Origin: Paraburkholderia graminis C4D1M
GTDB lineage: Bacteria > Pseudomonadota > Gammaproteobacteria > Burkholderiales > Burkholderiaceae
Reading direction: 5' to 3'
DNA: 64,000 nt
Assembly (NCBI RefSeq): GCF_000172415.1
Contig: NZ_ABLD01000027.1
Location: 1-64,000 of the forward strand
Every line of letters starts with the position of its first letter. Positions within the stretch are counted from its first letter, which is position 1. The notes below the pieces were generated by a model, which ran no database searches, had not been told where the DNA came from, and worked only from the letters and a program-made list of their open reading frames with translations. A program made the translations under genes and the position numbers. This document shows, in pieces, positions 25,666 to 32,953 of the stretch.

Positions 25666-26583
25666 ATGACGACACCGCAGGAACTCAAGCAGATCGTTTC
25701 AGAAGGCCTCCTCTCCTTTCCGGTCACCGACTTCGACGCACAAGGCGAATTCCGCGCCGACACCTTCGCCGAGCGCCTCGAATGGCTCGCTCCGTACGGC
25801 GCTTCGGCGCTGTTCGTCGCCGGCGGCACGGGCGAGTTCTTCTCGCTGACGCACAACGACTATTCGAACGTCGTGCGCACCGCAGCCGAAGTCTGCAAGG
25901 GCAAGGTGCCGATCCTGGCCGGCGCTGGCGGCCCGACGCGCGTCGCCATCGAGTATGCGAAAGAAGCCGAGCGCCACGGCGCAAACGGCATTCTGCTGAT
26001 GCCGCACTATCTGACGGAAGCCTGCCAGGAAGGCATCGCCGCGCACGCCGAAGAAGTCTGCAAGTCGGTGCCGAACATGGGCGTGATCATTTACAACCGC
26101 GCCAATTCGAAGCTTAACGCCGACATGCTCGAGGGTCTCGCCGAGCGCTGCCCGAACCTGATCGGCTTCAAGGACGGCGTGGGCGAGATCGAAAACATGG
26201 TGACGATCCGCCGCCGTCTGGGCGACCGCTTCTCGTACCTCGGCGGCCTGCCGACCGCGGAAGTCTACGCCGCGGCCTACAAGGCGCTGGGCGTGCCGGT
26301 GTACTCGTCGGCGGTGTTCAACTTCATTCCGAAGACCGCGATGGACTTCTACCGCGCAATCGCCGCGGACGACCACGCGACCGTCGGCAAACTGATCGAC
26401 GAATTCTTCCTGCCGTACCTGAAGATTCGCAACCGCCGTGCCGGTTACGCGGTGAGCATCGTCAAGGCGGGCGCGAAGCTCGTCGGCCACAGCGCCGGCC
26501 CGGTGCGTGCGCCGCTGACCGATCTGACCGAAGAAGAAATGGCGCAACTCGACGCGCTCATCAAGACGCTCGGCCCGCAGTAA
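25666..26583 (+). CDS. kdgD: 5-dehydro-4-deoxyglucarate dehydratase
   Basis: DapA-superfamily enzyme of 305 residues that dehydrates and decarboxylates 5-keto-4-deoxyglucarate to 2-oxoglutarate semialdehyde. Catalytic Lys169 is in LIGFKDGVGE and the partner Tyr143 in VIIYNRAN; the GGTGEFFSLT loop is at 53-62. The opening LKQIVSEGLLSFPVTDFD is diagnostic for KdgD. It diverges from garD and precedes the GudP-like transporter on the same strand, with two hairpins between them. The product is taken by the aldehyde dehydrogenase at 29-30.7 kb. Confidence 0.93.
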   Translation: MTTPQELKQIVSEGLLSFPVTDFDAQGEFRADTFAERLEWLAPYGASALFVAGGTGEFFSLTHNDYSNVVRTAAEVCKGKVPILAGAGGPTRVAIEYAKEAERHGANGILLMPHYLTEACQEGIAAHAEEVCKSVPNMGVIIYNRANSKLNADMLEGLAERCPNLIGFKDGVGEIENMVTIRRRLGDRFSYLGGLPTAEVYAAAYKALGVPVYSSAVFNFIPKTAMDFYRAIAADDHATVGKLIDEFFLPYLKIRNRRAGYAVSIVKAGAKLVGHSAGPVRAPLTDLTEEEMAQLDALIKTLGPQ

Positions 26584-26590
26584 CGCAGCG

Positions 26591-26623
26591 CGCGTGGCCG
26601 GCGGATCGACTGCCGGCCACGCG
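26591..26623 (+). other. Perfect 12-bp hairpin after kdgD
   Basis: CGCGTGGCCGGC pairs with GCCGGCCACGCG across a 9-base loop. It lacks a U-run, so it is more likely an mRNA 3'-end stabiliser than a terminator by itself. Confidence 0.55.
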
Positions 26624-26668
26624 GACAACTGCCGCAGATGAGAGCCGCATAGACGGCTGCGCAAGGAG

Positions 26669-26701
26669 CGCCCGGAGACGACCGCGTCGCCGGGCGTTTT
26701 T
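26669..26701 (+). terminator. Rho-independent terminator between kdgD and the MFS gene
   Basis: CGCCCGG (26669-26675) pairs with CCGGGCG (26690-26696), an inner GACG/CGTC pair continues the stem, and TTTTT follows. Confidence 0.8.
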
Positions 26702-26732
26702 CGCACATGCGGTCGAGGCCACGAGCCCGCTC

Positions 26733-26744
26733 TCTTGTACAAGA
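26733..26744. promoter_or_regulatory. 12-bp palindrome TCTTGTACAAGA
   Basis: A perfect palindrome lies directly upstream of the MFS ribosome-binding site, after the kdgD terminator. It could be an operator, but it differs from the 16-bp regulon motif apart from a shared TTGTA. Confidence 0.35.
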
Positions 26745-26759
26745 ATTAAGGAGATGACC

Positions 26760-28109
26760 ATGGAAATGAGCCGCACGGCGAGTTCCGCCAACGTCGCAAA
26801 GCGCACCAAAGTCCGCTACGCGATCCTGCTTCTTATCTTTGTAATCACCACGTTCAATTACGCAGACCGCGCGACGCTGTCGGTCACCGGCTCGGCGATG
26901 CGCGCCGAATTCGGCTTCGACGCGATCCGCATGGGCTACATTTTCTCGGCGTTCAGCTGGGCTTACGTGGCCTCGCAATTGCCGGCCGGCTGGCTGCTGG
27001 ACCGCTTCGGCGCACGGCGCGTGTACGCCGCGAGCATTTTCTTCTGGTCGCTCTTCACGCTGCTGCAAAGCTCGATCGGATTGCTCGGCAGCGCGGCCGC
27101 CGCGGTGACGGGTCTCTTCGTGTTGCGTTTCGCGATGGGCGCGGCGGAATCGCCGGCCTTTCCGGCCAACGCCAAAGTCGTGGCGAGCTGGTTTCCGACC
27201 AAGGAACGCGGCACCGCATCGGCGATCTTCAACTCGGCGCAATACTTCGCGGCAGTGATCTTCACGCCGTTGATGGCCTGGCTCACGCACGCGTTCGGCT
27301 GGCACATGGTGTACGTCGTGATGGGCGTGGCCGGCTTGCTGCTCGCGCTCACCTGGCTCAAGGTGATGAAGCATCCCGCCGACCATCCGGGCGTGTCGGC
27401 TTCGGAACTCGAGTACATCGAACAGGGCGGCGGCGTGATCAACGGTCACCAGAAAACCGGTCCCGCCGACGTCGAAAAGGCCGGCGGCTGGTCGCTCGTG
27501 CGCCAGTTGCTGACGAACCGGATGCTGGTCGGCGTCTATCTCGCGCAGTACTGCATCAACGTGCTGACGTACTTCTTCCTGACCTGGTTTCCGATCTACC
27601 TCGTGCAGGCGCGTCACATGACGATTCTGCAGGCGGGCCTCGTCGCGTCGTTGCCGGCGATCTGCGGATTTTCCGGCGGCGTGCTCGGCGGCATTCTGTC
27701 GGACTCGCTGATCCGGCGCGGCCATTCGCTGACCGTCGCGCGCAAGGTGCCGATTGTCGGCGGCATGCTGCTGTCGGTGTCGATCATCGGCTGCAACTAC
27801 GTTTCCACCGACTGGATCGTCGTCGCGCTGATGTCGCTCGCATTCTTCGGCAAGGGCATCGGCGCGCTCGGCTGGGCGGTGGTCGCCGATACGTCGCCGA
27901 AGGAAGCGCTCGGTTTGTCGGGCGGCATCTTCAACATGTTCGGCAACGTGGCCGGCATCGTCACGCCGATCGTGATCGGCTACCTGGTCGCGCAAAGCGG
28001 CTCGTTCAACGGCGCGCTGGTGTTCGTCGGCGCGAACGCGCTGCTGACGGTGTTCAGCTACCTCGTGATCGTGAAGGACATCAAGCGCGTGGAGCTGCGC
28101 CCGCGCTAA
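26760..28109 (+). CDS. MFS transporter, glucarate/galactarate (GudP-like)
   Basis: Anion:cation symporter-type MFS permease of 449 residues. KVRYAILLLIFVITTFNYAD and RATLSVTGSAM in helix 1 and GWLLDRFGARRVY in the loop after helix 2 are typical of GudP/GarP. AAESPAFPANAKVVASWFP follows. The start ATG at 26760 stands six bases after AAGGAG; an ATG at 26754 is too close to it. It probably imports glucarate or galactarate by proton symport. It follows kdgD after a terminator, so it may be transcribed by read-through or from its own promoter. Confidence 0.9.
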   Translation: MEMSRTASSANVAKRTKVRYAILLLIFVITTFNYADRATLSVTGSAMRAEFGFDAIRMGYIFSAFSWAYVASQLPAGWLLDRFGARRVYAASIFFWSLFTLLQSSIGLLGSAAAAVTGLFVLRFAMGAAESPAFPANAKVVASWFPTKERGTASAIFNSAQYFAAVIFTPLMAWLTHAFGWHMVYVVMGVAGLLLALTWLKVMKHPADHPGVSASELEYIEQGGGVINGHQKTGPADVEKAGGWSLVRQLLTNRMLVGVYLAQYCINVLTYFFLTWFPIYLVQARHMTILQAGLVASLPAICGFSGGVLGGILSDSLIRRGHSLTVARKVPIVGGMLLSVSIIGCNYVSTDWIVVALMSLAFFGKGIGALGWAVVADTSPKEALGLSGGIFNMFGNVAGIVTPIVIGYLVAQSGSFNGALVFVGANALLTVFSYLVIVKDIKRVELRPR

Positions 28110-28207
28110 GCGCGGCGCGAATTACAGCGCCCGGCTTCGGGCCGCGGCCGCGCGCTGCGGCCCGGCCCTCACCTCCCGCTCAAATTGATCCGGCCTTTCT
28201 ATAATCA

Positions 28208-28220
28208 GTCGTCAGACGAC
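28208..28220. promoter_or_regulatory. Palindromic FadR-type operator upstream of gntR
   Basis: GTCGTC-A-GACGAC is a perfect dyad containing TCGTCAGACGA, which fits the FadR-subfamily core TNGTNNNACNA. TATAAT at 28223-28228 abuts it. Autoregulation of the gntR gene 48 bases downstream is the natural reading. Confidence 0.55.
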
Positions 28221-28275
28221 GGTATAATGGATCGCAGAAAGTATCTGCAACTATCTGATTCAAGGGGCGTTTTCG

Positions 28276-29019
28276 ATGGCTACACCACTGGCATCCGCGG
28301 CACCGCCACGACGCGCTCGTAATCTCGCCGAGCTCGTCGTCAATTACGTCACCGAGCAGATCGCGTCCAACGCGCTGAAGCCAGGCGACAAGCTGCCGAC
28401 CGAATCGCAACTCATGGTCACGCTGAGCGTGAGCCGCACGGTCATTCGCGAGGCAATTTCGCGCCTGCAGGCGGGCAAGGTCATCGAGACGCGGCACGGC
28501 ATCGGCAGCTTCGTGCTCGAGCCGCAGCGCGAAAAGCTCGGTATCGACATGGTGCCGGCCACCACGCTGCGCGACGTGCTGTGCATCCTCGAATTGCGGA
28601 TCAGCCTCGAAACGGAATGCGCGGGTCTCGCGGCCCAGCGTGCCAAACCGGAAGACCTCGCGCGCATGCGCGCCGCGCTCGACGCGATCGAAGCGACGCG
28701 CCATAACGGGCTCGACAGCGTCGAGGCCGACCTGCAGTTTCATATTTCGGTGGCGCGCGCCACGGGCAACCGCTATTTCGTCGACATCCTCACGCAAATG
28801 GGCAGCGCGCTGATTCCGCGCAACCGTCTCGATTCCGCGGGCATTGCGCGCGCCGAGCCGGACGCGTACCTGTCGCTCGTCAACCTCGAGCACGAGAGCA
28901 TTCTCGAAGCGATCAGCCGCCACGACGCCGACGGCGCGCGCGCGGCCATGCGCATGCATCTGTCGAATAGCCGCGAACGGCTGCGTCGCGCGAACGAAAC
29001 GTCCGAGGCGAATAGCTGA
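28276..29019 (+). CDS. GntR regulator, FadR subfamily (FCD domain)
   Basis: Regulator of 247 residues with an N-terminal winged helix (NLAELVVNYVTEQIASNALK, KLPTESQLMVTLSVSRTVIR, residues 16-80) and a C-terminal all-helical FCD effector domain. The metal/ligand residues of the FCD fold are suggested by DLQFHISVARATGN (Asp, His) and later NLEHESILEAI (His). Such proteins respond to organic and sugar acids. It is the only dedicated regulator inside the uronate/aldarate locus and is a good candidate to bind the TTGTASGAYGACNTAY sites around it; the effector is probably an aldarate or 5-keto-4-deoxyglucarate. Confidence 0.9.
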   Translation: MATPLASAAPPRRARNLAELVVNYVTEQIASNALKPGDKLPTESQLMVTLSVSRTVIREAISRLQAGKVIETRHGIGSFVLEPQREKLGIDMVPATTLRDVLCILELRISLETECAGLAAQRAKPEDLARMRAALDAIEATRHNGLDSVEADLQFHISVARATGNRYFVDILTQMGSALIPRNRLDSAGIARAEPDAYLSLVNLEHESILEAISRHDADGARAAMRMHLSNSRERLRRANETSEANS

Positions 29020-29073
29020 ACGCGCCGGTTTTTCAAGCGCATAGAAGTACGACTACGCGCCAACGGTAAAAAG

Positions 29074-29110
29074 AAAATGGCCGGGGAGTTCACCTCCCCG
29101 GCCATTTTTC
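29074..29110. terminator. Bidirectional Rho-independent terminator
   Basis: The perfect 14-bp stem AAATGGCCGGGGAG / CTCCCCGGCCATTT has a TTCAC loop and T/A runs on both sides, between the convergent gntR and aldehyde dehydrogenase genes. Confidence 0.9.
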
Positions 29111-29135
29111 ATTCGATGCCGCCAATCAGGCGCGC

Positions 29136-30743
29136 TTAGCTGCGCGTGATCTCGCCATCGCGGCGACGCCACAGATTCAGCGGATTGCTGTCAGCCAGCG
29201 CCTCGGGCAACAGATCCGCCGGGAAGTCCTGATAGCAGACCGGGCGCAGGAAGCGCTCGATCGCCGTCGTGCCGACCGAGGTCGCGCGGCTGTCGGAGGT
29301 CGCCGGGAACGGGCCGCCGTGGACCATCGCGTGGCAGACTTCGACGCCGGTCGGAAAGCCGTTGACCAGCAGACGCCCGGCCTTGCGCTCGAGAATCGGC
29401 ACGAGCTTCTGGGCTGCGGGCACGTCGGCGGCGTCCATCTGGATCGTGGCCGTCAGTTGGCCGGCAAAGTGCTCGGCAACTTGCAACAACTCGGCTTCAT
29501 CCTTGCAGCGCACGATCGTCGATGCCGGACCGAATACCTCGTCCTCCAGCGCCGGCGTGGCGACGAACGTCTGCGCATCAGTCACGAACAGTGCGGCGCG
29601 CGCCTGGTTCGGGCCCGTTACGTCGGCGCCGCGCGCCACCGTTTCGACGCCGGCGGTCTTGGCCAGCTTGCCCTCGCCTTCCGTGTAGGCGGAGTGGATG
29701 CCCGAAGTCAGCATGGTCTGCGCGGGCTTGGCGGCCAGCGCTTCAGAGGCGGTGGCGACGAAGCTCTTCAGCGCATCGCTGTCGACGGCAATCGCGAGGC
29801 CCGGGTTCGTGCAGAACTGGCCGGCGCCCAGCGCGAGCGAATCGACGAAACCGCGCGCGATGTTCTCGGTGCGCTGCTTGAGCGCGTTCGACAGCAGAAA
29901 CACCGGGTTGATGCTGCTCATTTCCGCGTAGACGGGAATCGGCTCGGGGCGCGCCGCCGCGACGCGCATCAGCGACAAGCCGCCCGCGCGCGAACCGGTG
30001 AAGCCGACCGCCTTGATCGCCGGATGCGCGACGAGCGCCTCGCCGACCGAATTGCCCGCGCCGACGATCAGCGAGAACACGCCTTCCGGCAGGTCCATTT
30101 CCGCTGCGACGCGCTGGATCACACGGCCGACCATCTCCGAGGTCCCGAGGTGCGCGCGATGCGCCTTCACCACGACCGGACAGCCGGCCGCGAGCGCCGC
30201 GGCCGTGTCGCCGCCGGCCACCGAGAACGCGAGCGGGAAATTGCTGGCGCCGAACACGGCGACCGGTCCCACCGGAATCCTTTGCATGCGCAGGTCGGAA
30301 CGCGGCAGCGGCTTGCGGTCCGGCAACGGCGAATCGAGCGTCGCGGTAAGCCACTGGCCCGAGCGCACTACTTGCGCAAACAGCTTGAGCTGGCCGGTCG
30401 TGCGGCCGCGCTCGCCTTCCAGACGCGCCTTCGGCAAGCCGGATTCCTGCTGCGCGCGCTCGACGAGCGCATCGCCCAACGCCGTGATGCCGTCCGCGAT
30501 ACGTTCGAGGAACTCGGCGCGCACGCTGAGCGGCAGTTGCCGGTACGGATCGAATGCCTTGCCCGCCAGTTCGCAGGCGAGGTTGACGTCGCTAGCCGTG
30601 CCGCTGCCGAAAACCGGCTCGGCGATGTCCGTGCCGGTGGTGGGATTGAACGCGTGCAGCGCCTGTTCGGCGCCGCGCACGGCCTTGCGGCCGATCAGCA
30701 TTTCGCCGGTGATCTGGCCGGTGACTTCGCTGGAATGGGACAT
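29136..30743 (-). CDS. 2,5-dioxovalerate (2-oxoglutarate semialdehyde) dehydrogenase
   Basis: NAD(P)-dependent aldehyde dehydrogenase of 535 residues that oxidises 2-oxoglutarate semialdehyde to 2-oxoglutarate, feeding the TCA cycle. It has VGPVAVFGASNFPLAFSVAG (cofactor site, 158-177), Glu274 in VYAEMSSINPVF and nucleophile Cys311 in GAGQFCTNPGL. ALGAGQFCTNPG and the long N-terminus are typical of the KGSADH-III/alpha-ketoglutaric semialdehyde group. It is convergent with gntR. An operator-like site sits 31 bases upstream of the start, so it is probably in the same regulon as garD and kdgD. Confidence 0.92.
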   Translation of the reverse strand: MSHSSEVTGQITGEMLIGRKAVRGAEQALHAFNPTTGTDIAEPVFGSGTASDVNLACELAGKAFDPYRQLPLSVRAEFLERIADGITALGDALVERAQQESGLPKARLEGERGRTTGQLKLFAQVVRSGQWLTATLDSPLPDRKPLPRSDLRMQRIPVGPVAVFGASNFPLAFSVAGGDTAAALAAGCPVVVKAHRAHLGTSEMVGRVIQRVAAEMDLPEGVFSLIVGAGNSVGEALVAHPAIKAVGFTGSRAGGLSLMRVAAARPEPIPVYAEMSSINPVFLLSNALKQRTENIARGFVDSLALGAGQFCTNPGLAIAVDSDALKSFVATASEALAAKPAQTMLTSGIHSAYTEGEGKLAKTAGVETVARGADVTGPNQARAALFVTDAQTFVATPALEDEVFGPASTIVRCKDEAELLQVAEHFAGQLTATIQMDAADVPAAQKLVPILERKAGRLLVNGFPTGVEVCHAMVHGGPFPATSDSRATSVGTTAIERFLRPVCYQDFPADLLPEALADSNPLNLWRRRDGEITRS

Positions 30744-30773
30744 GTCTCTCTTCCTTGTATTAGAGCGCTAGAT

Positions 30774-30789
30774 ATAAGTCATCCTACAA
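30774..30789. promoter_or_regulatory. GntR-regulon operator-like site, aldehyde dehydrogenase side
   Basis: ATAAGTCATCCTACAA (minus reading TTGTAGGATGACTTAT) lies 31 bases upstream of the dehydrogenase start and fits the shared motif. Confidence 0.7.
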
Positions 30790-30902
30790 CATACAGGTGT
30801 GCCGATGCAACCGGAACCGCCTACTCGCACATGGGCTTTCAGCGTCATTCCGGGTTAACGTGACCGTTACAACGGCTGAATCGGGTGCTAATCTGGACAT
30901 AG

Positions 30903-30918
30903 ATATACGACGACCTAT
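30903..30918. promoter_or_regulatory. GntR-regulon operator-like site, garL side
   Basis: ATATACGACGACCTAT matches the motif except at its first three positions and lies 64 bases upstream of garL, in the divergent region shared with the aldehyde dehydrogenase. Confidence 0.55.
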
Positions 30919-30981
30919 AACGTGCGGTTCAGCCATCGTCGGAACTTGACCCGATCCATTTGCCGTTCGAGGAATACGTTC

Positions 30982-31788
30982 ATGCCAGCCGCGCCCTGCC
31001 AGCCTTATCAGTCTCTTCCCAACAGCTTCCGCCACGCCGTGCGCAGCGGTGAAACGCTGGTCGGCTGCTGGGCCTCGCTCGCGAGCCCGATTGTCGCCGA
31101 ACTGCTCGGCGTGATCGGCTTCGACTGGCTGCTGCTGGACGCCGAACACGCGCCCAACGACGTCCTCACGCTGATCCCGCAACTGATGGCGCTCAAGGAC
31201 AGCCGCAGCGCGCCGGTCGTGCGCCCGCCGGCCAACGAGAGCGTCGTCATCAAGCGGCTGCTGGACAGCGGCTTTTCCAACTTCCTCGTGCCGTTCGTCG
31301 ATAACGCCGACGACGCGGCGCGCGCGGTCGCCGCCACCCGCTATCCGCCGCAAGGCGTTCGCGGCGTCTCGGTGGGCCACCGCGGCAACCGCTACGCGAC
31401 GGTACCCGACTATTTTGACATTGCCAACGACAACGTCTGCGTCATCGTGCAGATAGAGAGCCGTCAGGCCGTGAACTCGATCGACGCGATTCTTGCCGTC
31501 GACGGCGTCGATGCGGTATTCGTCGGCCCGTCCGACCTCGCGGCCGCCTACGGACATCTCGGCAACGCCGCGCATCCCGACGTGCAGCAGGCGATCGCCC
31601 ATGTGTTCGAACGCGCGCAGGCCGCGGGCAAACCGAGCGGCATTCTTGCGCCGGTGCAAGCCGACGCCGAACGCTATCTCGCGATGGGCTGCCGCGTCAT
31701 CGCCGTGTGCGCCGACCTCGGGCTGTTGCGAAACGCCGCGCAGGCCGTCCATCAACACTTCATCAAGAACCCGGCTGGCCAGAGCTAA
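30982..31788 (+). CDS. garL: 2-dehydro-3-deoxyglucarate aldolase (HpcH/HpaI family)
   Basis: Class II pyruvate aldolase of 268 residues that splits keto-deoxyglucarate into pyruvate and tartronate semialdehyde. The base His56 is in FDWLLLDAEHAPND, the metal ligands are Glu159 (VQIES) and Asp185 (VGPSDLAAAYG), and phosphate or carboxylate binding uses RPPANE. The start at 30982 follows GAGGAA; an upstream GTG is unlikely. It is 54 bases before garR on the same strand, giving the GarL-GarR branch alongside the KdgD branch. Confidence 0.92.
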   Translation: MPAAPCQPYQSLPNSFRHAVRSGETLVGCWASLASPIVAELLGVIGFDWLLLDAEHAPNDVLTLIPQLMALKDSRSAPVVRPPANESVVIKRLLDSGFSNFLVPFVDNADDAARAVAATRYPPQGVRGVSVGHRGNRYATVPDYFDIANDNVCVIVQIESRQAVNSIDAILAVDGVDAVFVGPSDLAAAYGHLGNAAHPDVQQAIAHVFERAQAAGKPSGILAPVQADAERYLAMGCRVIAVCADLGLLRNAAQAVHQHFIKNPAGQS

Positions 31789-31842
31789 GCCACGCGCAGC
31801 GCGGGCGCAAACCAGGCCGCCATGACATCTCTGGAGCATTCC

Positions 31843-32736
31843 ATGCAAAAAGCAGGCTTTATCGGACTCGGCATCATGGGCAAGCCCATGGCCGCGAATC
31901 TTCTCAAGAACGGCGTCGCGCTCGCCGCCTTCACGCGCAGCGGCGTGCCCGACGATCTCACCAAGGCCGGCGCACAGGCATGCGACAGCCCCGCCGCCGT
32001 CGCCGCGCAGGCCGACATCATCTTCATCATGGTGCCGGACACACCGGACGTCGAGCGCGTACTGTTCGGCGAAAACGGACTGGCGAGCGCGTTGCATGCG
32101 GGTCAAACGGTGGTCGACATGAGTTCGATCTCGCCGATGGCCACGCGCGAGTTCGCCGCTCGCGTGCGCGAAACGGGCGCGGATTATCTCGATGCCCCGG
32201 TATCGGGCGGCGAAGTCGGCGCGAAGGCCGGGTCGCTCACCATCATGGTCGGCGGCGAGCAGGCTACGTTCGACAGCGTGAAGCCGCTGTTCGACATGAT
32301 GGGCAAGAACGTCACACTGATCGGCGCGGTCGGCGCGGGCCAGGTGTGCAAGGTCGCGAATCAGGTGATCGTCGCGGCCACGATCGAGGCGGTCGGCGAA
32401 GCGCTGCTGCTCGCGTCGAAAGCGGGCGTGGACCCGGCGCGCGTGCGCGAAGCGTTGATGGGCGGCTTTGCGTCGTCGCGCATTCTCGAAGTGCACGGCG
32501 AGCGCATGACGAAGCGCACCTTCGATCCGGGCTTTCGCATCGAACTGCATCAGAAGGATTTGAATCTCGCGCTCTCGACCGCGCAGACGCTCGGCGTTTC
32601 GTTGCCGAATACGGCCACCTGTCAGGCGCTTTTCAATGCGTGCGTCGCGCACGGCGGCAAGGCATGGGATCACTCGGCGATGGTGCGTGCGCTCGAAGTG
32701 CTCGCCAATCACGAGATCGGCCAGCAAACAACCTGA
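31843..32736 (+). CDS. garR: Tartronate semialdehyde reductase (2-hydroxy-3-oxopropionate reductase)
   Basis: Beta-hydroxyacid dehydrogenase of 297 residues reducing tartronate semialdehyde to D-glycerate with NAD(P)H. It opens MQKAGFIGLGIMGKPMAANL (Rossmann loop GLGIMG), with substrate motif DAPVSGG (118-124) and catalytic Lys170 in GQVCKVANQ. The start at 31843 is supported by GGAG six bases before; an ATG at 31822 is in frame. It is downstream of garL and completes the pyruvate-plus-glycerate route. Confidence 0.93.
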   Translation: MQKAGFIGLGIMGKPMAANLLKNGVALAAFTRSGVPDDLTKAGAQACDSPAAVAAQADIIFIMVPDTPDVERVLFGENGLASALHAGQTVVDMSSISPMATREFAARVRETGADYLDAPVSGGEVGAKAGSLTIMVGGEQATFDSVKPLFDMMGKNVTLIGAVGAGQVCKVANQVIVAATIEAVGEALLLASKAGVDPARVREALMGGFASSRILEVHGERMTKRTFDPGFRIELHQKDLNLALSTAQTLGVSLPNTATCQALFNACVAHGGKAWDHSAMVRALEVLANHEIGQQTT

Positions 32737-32953
32737 TCCATCACGCGCGTTCCGCCGCGCCGCTTCGCCCGTTCGACGTCGATGAATGGGTAAAGCGGCG
32801 CGTGTTGCGTTCTGGGCCAGAACAAACCGACAAATTCCCTTCGTTTCTTTCAATCATTAAGGATGACTGACTTAACAAGAACAATCGCAATGAACGCCGT
32901 ACTTTCGAGCATCGACGATTATTTACAACGCCCTGAAGGGCAAGGAGACATTC

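Noticed and set aside
29319..30863. A 514-residue plus-strand frame over the aldehyde dehydrogenase
   Set aside because: Shadow frame; the minus strand gene has intact catalytic residues and operator.
30784..32853. A 689-residue open frame antisense to garL and garR
   Set aside because: It is Arg/His/Asp-rich, without family resemblance, and mirrors the codon bias of the real genes on the plus strand.
32858..32875. A possible seventh regulon site (AAGGATGACTGACTTA) upstream of the GH28 gene
   Set aside because: Only the central AGGATGAC matches; the flanks do not fit TTGTASGAYGACNTAY. A weak resemblance at best.
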